A stretch of DNA of 64,000 nucleotides from Bradyrhizobium guangzhouense (lineage in GTDB: Bacteria; Pseudomonadota; Alphaproteobacteria; Rhizobiales; Xanthobacteraceae), in contig NZ_CP030053.1 in assembly GCF_004114955.1 (NCBI RefSeq), positions 2,356,001 through 2,420,000 of the forward strand. The letters run 5' to 3'. Position 1 is the stretch's first letter, and each line of letters opens with the position of its first letter. The position numbers were made by a program, and so were the translations under genes. The notes below the pieces were generated by a model, which was given only the letters and a program-made list of their open reading frames with translations, was not told the origin of the DNA and ran no database searches. Positions 1-8,688 of the stretch are shown in pieces.

Positions 1-176
1 TGTCAGCACCGGCAGCGGCCGCTTCCTTTATGCAGCTGTTCCGGGCAAATTGCAACTTTGTTCTTGTTTGGTTCGTGATTCCATGCTCGGCCAGCGCCAG
101 CGAGTCCACCTCTGGTCATGGGTGGCGGCCAGGATGGGCTGCACCAGACAGAAGCGAAGAATTTCACGTTTTTTGC

Positions 177-214
177 CCGGCCAAGTTGCCAACATTGGTC
201 CGGCCAAGTTGCCA
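177..214. repeat. Pair of 15-bp direct repeats
   Basis: The 15-mer CCGGCCAAGTTGCCA occurs at 177-191 and again at 200-214, start to start 23 bp. The first 280 bases hold no convincing gene. Repeated short motifs close to an element end are known from IS21-family elements, so this could be the end of an element lying left of the window. That is only a suggestion, because no transposase is visible here. Confidence 0.5.
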
Positions 215-282
215 TCATATTGTATTTATTGACGTTTTATTGATTCCGAGTATATTGGTCTGGAACAACCTCGGAATCCACC

Positions 283-915
283 ATGGGCAAGAAGTTTGAT
301 TACCGCGGGCTGCCGGAAGAGCAACAGGCGAAGTTGCGCGGTCTTTGCAGCAGTATCCACAGCGCCGGATGCCGGAACACCGCCGGGGCAGCCGAAATGG
401 GCAATGCTTTCAACGAGGCGAAGATCGGGCTCGACCACGGCCAGTTCACCAGCTGGTGCTATTCAGAAGCTGGGTACGAGATCCGCCAAGTCCAGAATAT
501 GATGAATTTGGCGAATTTCGCGGGAAAGGAACCGGACATTCTCCTTGTGCCTATGTCTGCCGGGTTCTTGCTCGCAGCGCCCTCGGCTCCCAAGCTCGTT
601 GTCGAAAAGGTGCTAAAAGTCGCGCGCGAAGGCGGACGCGTGAGGGTTACGTGGGTGAAACAACTTCTGAAGCCGGAACGCGAAAAGGAACCCGCACCGG
701 AGCGAAGCACCGCGAGCGAGGCTGCCAAGATCGCTAAACTTATCGCCGGTGTGCTTCACCCGGGGGAAGCCGTCTCCTTGCGGCAACTCCTTGAAGCCGC
801 AGACGCATCCCTGATCCAGCGGTTCGTTTCCGATCTGCAGGAAAATTTGCGGGCTGCGCTGCCGGGCGCAGTTTCCTCCGATAATTCGGCACATCGGCCG
901 AGTATTGGATACTGA
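283..915 (+). CDS. DUF3102-like hypothetical protein
   Basis: A 210-residue soluble protein of unknown function. Residues about 30-85 contain a stretch with AAEMGNAFNEAKIGLDHGQF, then a short Trp-containing segment and QNMMNLANFA. This pattern (helix with alpha-kinase-like EAK, HGxF, W, RxxQNxMxLA) resembles the DUF3102 family found in phage and mobile-element neighbourhoods. The C-terminal half is Lys/Arg/Glu-rich and probably helical. No signal peptide or membrane segment is seen. The ATG follows an AT-rich leader that looks like a promoter region. It stands alone beside decayed mobile elements, so it is probably cargo of a former element. The family call rests on pattern recognition only. 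Confidence 0.6.
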   Translation: MGKKFDYRGLPEEQQAKLRGLCSSIHSAGCRNTAGAAEMGNAFNEAKIGLDHGQFTSWCYSEAGYEIRQVQNMMNLANFAGKEPDILLVPMSAGFLLAAPSAPKLVVEKVLKVAREGGRVRVTWVKQLLKPEREKEPAPERSTASEAAKIAKLIAGVLHPGEAVSLRQLLEAADASLIQRFVSDLQENLRAALPGAVSSDNSAHRPSIGY

Positions 916-1153
916 TCTGGGTTAGGCCGCAGCGACGCTGCGAACCTCCCGAGGTCCGGACGGCAAGGTGTCGATCAGGGCGAGTCGGCTAAAGAAGACG
1001 TGCTGCGCCGAAAGCTCGCGAGCGAAGAGCGCTGTGATCTGGTCTACGTGCCCGCAAAAGCGATGACTTCCTATATCTAATCTACATCGTGTGGCTGAGC
1101 GACGCGGGCCACGCCCAGGGCATTGTCACGCCTGCCGGGTCGTGTGCCAGGGA
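916..1153. other. Gene-poor spacer before the IS
   Basis: No open frame with coding character is seen between the DUF3102-like gene and the left inverted repeat of the insertion sequence. The stretch may be the remains of an older gene, since several in-frame fragments are present, but none can be named. Confidence 0.4.
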
Positions 1154-2543
1154 GTGGTGTAGCTGATAGCAAAGCCGCTCGGACGCGCGCCCCACATAGC
1201 GCCGTAGCGGGCGGGCGGCTTTGCGGGTGGTCACCGATGGTTCGTCGGTAAGGTTTGGATTGCGACAGCCAACCTGATTCGAGGATCCACCGATGACCGA
1301 CGACATGATGAACCTGCGCACGCTCGTAGAGAAGACCCCTGATGCCGATCTGTTGCGCGAGATGATCGGCTTTGCGGCCCAGCGGCTGATGGAACTGGAA
1401 GTCGAGAGCCAGACCGGGGCGGGCTACGGCGAGAAAAGCCCCGAGCGTCTGGCCCAGCGCAATGGCTACCGCGACCGGATCTGGGAGACCCGGGCCGGCG
1501 CGGTCGAGCTGCGCATCCCCAAATTGCGCAAGGGCTCCTACTTCCCCGGCTTCCTGGAGCCGCGCCGGATGGCCGAGAAGGCACTGACCGCCGTGGTGCA
1601 GGAAGCCTACGTGCAGGGCGTCTCGACCCGCTCGGTCGACGATCTGGTGCAGGCGATGGGGATGAGCGGCATCTCCAAGAGCCAGGTGAGCCGGCTCTGC
1701 GCCGAGATCGACGACAAGGTGAAGGCGTTCCTCGGCCGCCCGATCGAAGGCGACTGGCCGTATCTGTAGATCGACGCCACCTACGTGAAGGTGCGCCAGA
1801 ATGGGCGGAACGTCTCGGTCGCGGTGATCATCGCGGTCGGCGTCAACGGCGACGGCCGGCGCGAGGTGCTCGGCATGGACGTCGGCCCTTCCGAAGCCGA
1901 GACGTTCTGGACGGCGTTCCTGCGCAAGCTCGCCCGCCGCGGCCTGCGGGGCGTCAAGCTGGTCGTCTCCGACGCCCATGAAGGCATCAAGGCGACGGTG
2001 GCCAAGGTGCTCAACGCCAGCTGGCAGCGTTGCCGCGTCCACTTCATGCGCAATGCGTTGGCCCATGCCGGCAAGAGCGGCCGGCGCGTCGTCTCCGCCT
2101 TCATCGCCACCGCCTTTGCCCAGGACGATGCCGAGGCAGCGAAGGCCCAGTGGCGGCGCATCGCCGATCAGCTCCGCCCTAAACTGCCGAAGTTGGCCGG
2201 CTTCCTCGACGAGGCCGAGACCGACGTGCTCGCTTACATGACGTTCCCGCCGCAGCATCGCGCCAAGCTGCACTCGACCAATCCGCTCGAAAGGGTCAAT
2301 GGCGAGATCAAGCGCCGAACCGAAGTGGTCGGCATCTTCCCCAATGAAGATGCCATCGTCCGCCTCGTCGGTGCGATCCTGCTCGAGCAGAACGACGAGT
2401 GGGCGGTCCAGCGCGGCCGCTACATGACACTGGAAACCATCGCCCCGTTGGGCGATGATTTCGCCGTCAGCTTCCCGGCAATCGCCAGTTGACCGATCCG
2501 ACCCATGCCGGCGAACGTGGTGACCCGCACTCAGCTACACCAC
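1154..2543 (+). mobile_element. IS256-family insertion sequence (inactive)
   Basis: Terminal inverted repeats GTGGTGTAGCTGA (1154-1166) and its exact reverse complement TCAGCTACACCAC (2531-2543) bracket a Mutator/IS256-type transposase gene. The true tips may extend a few bases further outward, since the bases outside the 13-bp core do not match. A target-site duplication was not recognised. The right end is only about 10 bp from the apparent start of a group II intron. The transposase is interrupted by a stop codon, so the copy is probably immobile unless complemented. Confidence 0.8.
1293..2492 (+). pseudogene. IS256-family (Mutator) transposase with in-frame amber stop
   Basis: Read through a single TAG at 1767-1769, the frame encodes 399 residues, a normal IS256 transposase length. 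The stop falls in the conserved segment DWPYL-stop-IDATYVKV, where family members usually have Trp, so a TGG to TAG change is the simplest explanation. The first catalytic Asp (IDAT, codon 161) lies two codons after the stop. The second Asp is in the VVSDAHEG segment and the Glu in NPLERVNGEIKRR, both downstream. The upstream fragment is therefore a 158-residue N-terminal piece without catalytic residues. An in-frame GTG at 1785 could restart translation, but it is already past the first Asp. No frameshift or deletion is seen, so the inactivation looks recent. Confidence 0.88.
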
Positions 2544-2949
2544 GCCGCGGGGGGTACGTCATGCCAAGCTGATGATTGCTTGTGGGTGCAAGTCCCATCC
2601 GGCCAAAGCCGAAGCAGGCAAGCCGGGACCGAGTCTTGCGGGCGTCGTGGTAACGCGGGGTCTGAAGTGTAGACAGGAGCCATGCGGGGTGCGGGAATGA
2701 GCCTCGAAAGGTGGAAGTTCGCGGAGGCCGAGTGTTCCCTAAGCACGAAGGCAGCACGAGCGCCGTCGATAGGCGAGACGATGTCGCTCCGTCGGGGTCG
2801 ATGGCCGGATCACGCTTGGAAGGTAATCATCGGAACATGAGAGGCCCGACCGGGTCCATTGGATTGGTCTACAGTGGGGGACAGCGGCAGGGCATTGCCA
2901 GAGCCGCGGTCCGAGCCGAGGTCGGGAGTCGGACTGGTTCGTAGTACCT

Positions 2950-4344
2950 GTGAAGTTGTCGAGGGTAACGAGACGCATGGAGGGAAGGGACCAGCACGAG
3001 GGGAGCTTGCGCGAGGAGGCCAGGGTCCGGACGCAGAGCCGGGTTACCTTGCTGCCAAACCTCGAGCGGGTGAACGCGGCGGCCAAGCAGGCTGCCCAAA
3101 CCCGGTTCACGGCCCTCCTGCACCACATCGATGAAGACGCTCTGCTTCGGGCGTTTTGGCGACAAAAACGGCAGGCCAGCGCGGGGGTCGATGGGTGACG
3201 GTGGCGAAGTACGAAGAAGGGCTCACGGATAACATCCGCGATCTCTGCGCACGGGTCCACACTGCTCGTTACCGGCCACAGCCGGTGCGGCGTGTCTACA
3301 TTCCCAAAGCCGACGGCGGCAAGCGGCCTCTCGGTGTGCCGACGCTCGAGGACAAGATCGTCCAAAGCGCGGTGGCCGAGGTATTGAGCGCGGTCTACGA
3401 GGCCGACTTCCTCGGATTCTCCTACGGCTTCCGGCCGGGGCGGAATCCTCAGATGGCGCTTGATGCCCTGCATACAGCGATCATGAGCCAGCGCGTGAAC
3501 TGGGTGCTCGATGCCGACATTCGCAGGTCGACCACGGGTGGCTGCTGCGGATGGTGGCGCACAGGATCGCCGATCCTCGTATCCTACGGCTCATCGAGCT
3601 GTGGCTGCGAGCTGGCTTTCTTGAGAGCGGCGAGAGGAAGAGACGGACAGGGGAACGCCGCAAGGGGCAGGCATCAGCCCGCTCCTCGCCAACATCTTCC
3701 TGCACTACATCCTCGATCTCTGGATCCATCAATGGCGTCGTCGCCACGCACGCGGTCGCATCGTGACCGTGCGTTGTGCAGACGACTTCGTCATGGGCTT
3801 CGAGAACAAGGCCGATGCGCAGGAAATGCGCTTGGCCCTCAAGGCGCGGCTGGCCAGCTTCGGCCTGACGCTCCATGAGGACAAGACCCGGTTGATCGAG
3901 TTTGGCCGGTTCGCGGCCCTCTCGCGTCTGCGGCGCGGCGAGCGGCGGCCAGAAACCTTCGCCTTCCTGGGCTTCACCCACTACTGCGGGAGGACCCGGG
4001 ATGGCCGGTTCATCGTGAAGCACAAGACGGGAGGGAAACGCCTGACGCGGAAGCTGACGGCGTTGCGCCAGGACGCCTGGCGGCTCACGCACGCGTCACT
4101 GGCCAAGCAGCACGAGTGGTTCGCCGCCGTGCTGCGCGGGCACTATGGCTACTACGGCAGGCCGCACAATTATCCAGCGCTCAACGGCTTCTACCGCGAA
4201 GTGCGTCGAACCTGGCTGCGTTGTCTGAGACGGCGCAGCCAGAAAAGTCGGCGCATGGGCTGGCCGGAGTTCGAGACCCTGACGGCACGCTTCCGCCTGC
4301 CAACTCCACGCATCACTCGCACATGGGCGCAGGCGCGGATATGA
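2950..4344 (+). pseudogene. ltrA: Group II intron reverse transcriptase/maturase, frameshifted
   Basis: RT sequence runs through the region in shifting frames. The N-terminus is at 2950-3198, then blocks RYRPQPVRRVYIPKADGGKR and FGFRPGRN-like motifs at about 3200-3525. A shift near 3535 leads to RILRLIELWLRAGF, and a shift near 3640 leads to GTPQGAGISPLLANIFLHY, after which the frame continues to the end at 4344. At least three frame changes are needed. The catalytic motif, usually YADD, reads RCADDF at about 3770-3790, so its Tyr has become Cys. The C-terminal maturase region (ETFAFLGFTHYCG to TWAQARI) is intact. It is clearly a relic of a group II intron protein, with no possibility of a full-length product without frameshifting. 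Confidence 0.88.
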
Positions 4345-4363
4345 CGCGGGTTACTCTCGGCAA

Positions 4364-4397
4364 GAGCCGGGTGCGGGAAATCCGCCCGCCCGGATCT
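4364..4397 (+). ncRNA. Group II intron domain V hairpin
   Basis: The 34-nt segment starts GAGCCGGGTGCGG, has a GAAA tetraloop, and closes with a complementary TCCGCCCGCCCGGATC-type arm. Size, GAAA loop and position just downstream of the maturase frame match the catalytic domain V of group II introns. The AGC triad near the base appears as AGC in GAGCC. Because it is intact while the protein is broken, the ribozyme could in principle still splice if maturase is supplied in trans. Confidence 0.75.
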
Positions 4398-4665
4398 GTG
4401 AGGGCAAAGCCAAATGGCCGAGCAACTCGACCACGATCCCGGCGCACCGAAATAAGCAATCTCATGGAAAGTGAAGAAGGAGATGTCGAGCGGCAGAATC
4501 ACATGCGCGAACGGCAGCGGCGGGCGGTGAGGGTGCTGACATTGTCGATCAGGAATCCCGTCTATTTAAAGTAAGCGAGGGCCGCCGATGAAGTGTCACG
4601 TCGACCAGGCAACGCCCATCCGCATCGTGACGTCCTGGGTATCCGACGCGGCCGTCCGAACGCCG

Positions 4666-5038
4666 CTATTCGCGGCGTGATGTTGATGATAGATCGGCGT
4701 TTCGGAACCGATCCGGCATGAGATTGATAGCCGCACGCACGGTGAGTGGCTGGCCGACCTCATAGGCAGTTCTGACGGCAGCCCCTCGCGATTTGCCCAT
4801 CATTTCCGCCGCGATCGCCGGGTCGATCAGGTTGTGCGTCCGGCTGCGGCCGGCGAAAATATCTCGGGCCGCAATTGCATCAGCGGCAGCTTGAGCGCTT
4901 CGGGACGTCGTCATGGATGCGATTGGCAATCGCCAATAGGCCCGCAAGCCCGGCGAGACAAGCCCCTGCGGTCAAGGCAACTGTAGCCACGATCCGGCGG
5001 CCAAAGACCTTGTTCGAACGAGGTGACCCGACTGACAT
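4666..5038 (-). pseudogene. Small hypothetical protein, probably frameshifted
   Basis: On the minus strand an ATG at 5038 opens a 52-residue frame, MSVGSPRSNKVFGRRIVATV and onward, with a hydrophobic segment (VALTAGACLAGLAGLLAI) that looks like a signal anchor. It stops at 4880. A second frame overlaps and continues to 4666 (AADAIAARDIFAGR, then THNLIDPAIAAEMMGK). Joining them by one frameshift near 4890 would give a secreted or membrane-anchored protein of about 120 residues. No family is recognised. The two parts might instead be separate chance frames, so confidence is low. Confidence 0.35.
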
Positions 5039-5056
5039 CGATTGGGACTTGGCGAA

Positions 5057-5485
5057 TTATCCGGCGTTTGCTTTGAGGCCGGCAGCTTCGATGCCGGCCA
5101 ACGCGCAAATTTCGTCATTGTCTGACGTGTCGCCGCTGACGCCGACCGCGCCGAGCAGAACACCGTCGCCCATGATCAACACGCCGCCGGGCACCGGTAC
5201 GAGCCGGCCCTGCGCCATCGTGTTCGCTGCATCAATGAAGTAGGCCTGCTCCTGGGCGCGCTGATACAGCGCACGCGAGCCCATGCCCATTGCGAGGGCG
5301 CCATAGGCTTTGCCATGGGCGATCTCGGCGCGCATCAGGCTGGTGCCGTCTTGCGCAGCGGCGATCTTGAGCACGCCACGCGCATCGAGGACGGTGACGA
5401 CGAGCGGCTTCAGCTTCAGTTCGCCCGCCTTGGCGAACGCGGCGTCGAGGATCTTGCGGGCGGTGTCGAGCGTGAGGTCAGCCAT
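5057..5485 (-). CDS. GlcG/HbpS (DUF336) family protein
   Basis: A 142-residue protein matching the compact GlcG/HbpS fold. The N-terminus LTLDTARKILDAAFAKAGEL, the central LDARGVLKIAAAQDGTS, and the glycine-rich PVPGGVLI, GDGVLLGAVGVSG and DNDEICALAGI segments are all family hallmarks. Members bind haem or corrinoids in some species and are often encoded beside glycolate or 2-hydroxyacid oxidases, but the molecular role is poorly defined. The start overlaps the end of the upstream FAD/Fe-S oxidoreductase by 8 bp, so the two are almost certainly co-transcribed and translationally coupled. No signal peptide is present, so it is predicted to be cytoplasmic. Confidence 0.88.
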   Translation of the reverse strand: MADLTLDTARKILDAAFAKAGELKLKPLVVTVLDARGVLKIAAAQDGTSLMRAEIAHGKAYGALAMGMGSRALYQRAQEQAYFIDAANTMAQGRLVPVPGGVLIMGDGVLLGAVGVSGDTSDNDEICALAGIEAAGLKANAG

Positions 5486-8483
5486 TGCTGGATTCCTTTG
5501 TTATGAAAGTGGGATTGGTTTCGGCGCGATCGAGGCTGCTCGCCAGAACGCGGGCGACGTGAAGCGCCTCGCGGCTAGCGCCGTCGTGGATCTGGTGGCG
5601 GCAGGAGGTGCCGTCGGCGATGACGAGCGTGGACGGATCAGCCTTCCGCACCGCCGGCAGCAGTGAGAGTTCGGCCATTTCGATCGAGGCGTCGTAGGTA
5701 TCGGCGCCATAGCCAAAAGCACCCGCCATGCCGCAGCAGCTCGACTCAATGGTCTCAACCTTGAGGCCGGGCACGAGACGCAACACCTGCTCGACCGGTT
5801 TGAAGGCGCCGAAGGATTTTTGATGGCAATGGCCGTGCACGACGGCCTTCTCGGCGATGGTCCCGAGCGGCAATTGCAGCCGGCCGGCTTCGGCTTCGCG
5901 GACCAGGAATTCCTCGAAGGTCAGCGCATGCGCCCCGACGGCCTTGGCGTCGTTGTCCTTGCGCAGGGAAGCCAGCTCGTCGCGCAGCGTCAGCAGGCAG
6001 CTCGGCTCGAGGCCGACGATCGGCACGCCGCGCGCGGCAAAGGGCGCGAAAGCCGCAACGAGACGGTCAAGCTCGTACCTCGCCTCGTCGACCAGACCGG
6101 CGGAGAGGAAGGTGCGGCCGCAGCAGAGCGGGCGGGTGCCAGCCGTTGGCTTGGGCAGATGCACGCGATAGCCGCCGGCCGTCAGCACGCGCAGCGCGGC
6201 GTCGAGATTTTCGCGTTCGTAGATGCGGTTGAAGGTGTCGGCGAAGAGAACGACTTCGCGGCCGGTTTCCGGCCCGACGCTGTCAGTTGGCGGCACAAAG
6301 ACGTCGCTGCGGAAGGCGGGTAGCGCGCGGCGGGCGCTTATGCCGGCAAAGCGTTCGAACAGCTTTCGCAGCAATGGACTGTGGTTGCGCAAATTGGCGA
6401 GCGGTGCAAACCGCGCGGCGAGACCGGCGTAGCGCGGCAGGTAGCCGACCAATCGATCGCGCAAGCTCAGGCCGTGCGAGGCGACGCGTGCGGCCAGCAC
6501 CTCGATCTTCATCTTGGCCATGTCGACGCCAACTGGGCATTCGTGGCGGCAGGCCTTGCAGGAGACGCAAAGCTTCAGCGTCTCCATCATCTCGTCCGAG
6601 GACAGCGCGTCGGGGCCGAGCTGGCCTGAGATCGCGAGCCGCAGCGTATTCGCGCGGCCGCGTGTGACGTCCTTCTCGTTGCGCGTGGCGCGGTAGGATG
6701 GGCACATCACGCCGCCCTCGAGCTTGCGGCAGGCGCCGTTGTTGTTGCACATCTCGACCGCGCCCTGGAAACCACCGCCGGCGCCGGGATAGGCGGACCA
6801 GTCGAGCTTTGTCCTCAGCTCGGTGACGCGATAGTCGGGCTTGAAGCGGAACAGCGAGCGGTCGTCCATTTTGGGCGCGTCGACGATCTTGCCGGGATTG
6901 AGCACACCGTCGGGATCGAAGCGCCTTTTCACCGCGCGGAAGTCGGCGACTAGTCGCTCGCCGAACATGCTCTCGTGGAATTCGGAGCGCACCAGGCCGT
7001 CGCCATGCTCGCCGGAATGCGAGCCCTTGTACTCGCGCACCAGCGCGAAGGCCTCCTCGGCGATGGCGCGCATCGCCTTGACGTCCGTGTCCAGCTTGAG
7101 GTTCAGGACCGGCCGCACATGCAGGCAACCCTCGGAGGCGTGCGCATACATCGTGCCGCTGGTGCCGTGCCTGGCAAACACCTCGTTCAGGCGCTGAGTG
7201 TAATCGGCCAGATGCGGCAGCGGCACGGCACAGTCCTCGACGAAGGAGACCGGCTTGCCCTCCTGCTTCATCGACATCATGACGTTGAGGCCCGCGGCGC
7301 GGAAATCGGCGATACCGCTTTGCAGCGCCGGCTCTGTTATCTCGACCACGCCGCCCCATTTGCGCGGCTCGTTGCTCCAGCCGAAGCCGAGATCGCCCAT
7401 CAGCTCGGTGAGCTGCTCGAGGCGCGCGAGGTTGTCAGCCTGATCCTCTTCGGCGAACTCGACCACCAGCACCGCATCCGGATCGCCCTTGATGGCCGTG
7501 TTGATGATCGGCTTGAACATCGCGATATCACGGCCGAGCGCAATCATGGTGCGATCCACCAGCTCGACCGCGATCGGCTTCAACTTGACCAGGTGCTGGG
7601 CCGCATCCATCGCCTCGTAGAAGCTGCCGAAATGGCAGACGCCGAGCGCCTTGTTGCGGATCACGGGCCAGAGCTTCAGCTCGACCTTGGTGGAGAAGGC
7701 GAGGGTGCCTTCGGAGCCGACCAGCAGATGCGCCATGTTATTGCGCGCGTTGCGCGGCACCAGCGCATCGAGATTGTAACCGCCGACGCGGCGCTGCACT
7801 TTTGGGAAGCGGGCCGCGATCTCGTCGGCTTCGCGCATCCCGAGATCGAGCATGTCGCGGAACAGCGAGCGCACGCTGTCGCCGGCATCGCTATCCGAGA
7901 GGTCACGCGAGACCTCGCCGAACCGACTCAGCGTGCCGTCGGCGAGTGAAGCCTCCAGCGACAGCGTATTGTCGCGCATCGTGCCGTAGCGAAGCGAGCG
8001 GCCGCCGCAGGAGTTGTTGCCGGCCATGCCCCCGATGGTGGCGCGCGAGGCCGTGGAGACGTCGACCGGAAACCACAGGCCGTGCTTTTTGAGCTGGCGG
8101 TTGAGGTCGTCGAGCACGATGCCGGGCTCGACCACGCAGGTGCGGCCCGCAACGTCGAGCGACAGGATCCTGTTGAGATGCTTCGAAAGGTCGACCACGA
8201 GGCCGTCATTGACCGTCTGGCCGCACTGCGAGGTGCCGCCGCCGCGCGGGGTGACCTTCACCCCCTCGTCGCGGGCGATCGCCAGGGCTCGCAGGGCCTC
8301 GTCCATGGTTTTGGGCACGACCACGCCCGTGGGCATGATCTGGTAGAACGAGGCGTCGGTGGCGTAGCGGCCGCGGCTGAAGCCGTCGAACAGGACGTCG
8401 CCGGTGATTTCCCGGGCCAGACGGGCCGCCAGGCCGTCCTTTGGGGCCGATTTCGATGATTTTCCAGCCGCTTCCGCTGCCAT
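5478..8483 (-). CDS. FAD-linked and 4Fe-4S oxidoreductase (D-2-hydroxyacid dehydrogenase, YdiJ-like)
   Basis: About 1001 residues from the preferred ATG at 8483; a further in-frame start at 8540 would add 19 residues. The N-terminal half is a GlcD-type FAD domain (TPRGGGTSQCGQ, then GNNSCGGRSLRYGTM) followed by an FAD-oxidase C-terminal domain with HASEGCLHVRP and GEHGDGLVRSEF. The C-terminal half has a ferredoxin-like cluster motif, CVSCKACRHECPVG, and two Cys-rich CCG segments (PLCCGRTF, SSCCGMAGAFG). This is the architecture of E. coli YdiJ and related D-2-hydroxyglutarate or D-lactate dehydrogenases, with electrons passing from FAD to Fe-S and on to a quinone or other carrier. The substrate is not determined. 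It leads the glcG-like gene and is divergent from the aminotransferase gene. Confidence 0.9.
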   Translation of the reverse strand: MAAEAAGKSSKSAPKDGLAARLAREITGDVLFDGFSRGRYATDASFYQIMPTGVVVPKTMDEALRALAIARDEGVKVTPRGGGTSQCGQTVNDGLVVDLSKHLNRILSLDVAGRTCVVEPGIVLDDLNRQLKKHGLWFPVDVSTASRATIGGMAGNNSCGGRSLRYGTMRDNTLSLEASLADGTLSRFGEVSRDLSDSDAGDSVRSLFRDMLDLGMREADEIAARFPKVQRRVGGYNLDALVPRNARNNMAHLLVGSEGTLAFSTKVELKLWPVIRNKALGVCHFGSFYEAMDAAQHLVKLKPIAVELVDRTMIALGRDIAMFKPIINTAIKGDPDAVLVVEFAEEDQADNLARLEQLTELMGDLGFGWSNEPRKWGGVVEITEPALQSGIADFRAAGLNVMMSMKQEGKPVSFVEDCAVPLPHLADYTQRLNEVFARHGTSGTMYAHASEGCLHVRPVLNLKLDTDVKAMRAIAEEAFALVREYKGSHSGEHGDGLVRSEFHESMFGERLVADFRAVKRRFDPDGVLNPGKIVDAPKMDDRSLFRFKPDYRVTELRTKLDWSAYPGAGGGFQGAVEMCNNNGACRKLEGGVMCPSYRATRNEKDVTRGRANTLRLAISGQLGPDALSSDEMMETLKLCVSCKACRHECPVGVDMAKMKIEVLAARVASHGLSLRDRLVGYLPRYAGLAARFAPLANLRNHSPLLRKLFERFAGISARRALPAFRSDVFVPPTDSVGPETGREVVLFADTFNRIYERENLDAALRVLTAGGYRVHLPKPTAGTRPLCCGRTFLSAGLVDEARYELDRLVAAFAPFAARGVPIVGLEPSCLLTLRDELASLRKDNDAKAVGAHALTFEEFLVREAEAGRLQLPLGTIAEKAVVHGHCHQKSFGAFKPVEQVLRLVPGLKVETIESSCCGMAGAFGYGADTYDASIEMAELSLLPAVRKADPSTLVIADGTSCRHQIHDGASREALHVARVLASSLDRAETNPTFITKESSNG

Positions 8484-8688
8484 GATCCGCTTTCGTCTGT
8501 TCGCCGGCTCCGTCTTGCCTCCCGTCACGGCCCTTGGCAAGCGAGCCCTGCTTCTTGCGCATTGACGGACCTCGCCGGGCGAGCGACAAGCCCGGCGAAT
8601 AGTGATATGCGAGCGGCTCGCGACAGCCCCGAATTAGGGACGCCGACGCTAACGCCGAGACAAGCTTCAAAGACCGGGAAGGACGCCT

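Larger units (their letters stand above)
2554..4431 (+). mobile_element. Degenerate group II intron
   Basis: About 1.9 kb of structured RNA-like sequence surrounds an intron-encoded reverse transcriptase. The 5' part has a G-rich start (GTACG near 2554) and domain-I-like stems such as GGGTGCAAGTCCC near 2584. The 3' part has a clear domain V hairpin at 4364-4397, followed by a probable domain VI ending near CTCGAC about 4431. The exact borders are estimates. The encoded protein is frameshifted at several points, so the intron could only move or splice with help in trans. It begins immediately right of the IS256-type element. Confidence 0.75.

Noticed and set aside
1767..1769. Programmed stop-codon readthrough or unusual amino-acid insertion in the transposase
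   Set aside because: No stem-loop or context for recoding is seen after the TAG, and a simple inactivating mutation explains the data.
1077..2273. A 398-codon open frame on the minus strand across the transposase gene
   Set aside because: It is antisense to a clear IS256 transposase, has a His/Gly/Arg/Leu-rich composition typical of GC-rich shadow frames, and shows no recognisable motif.
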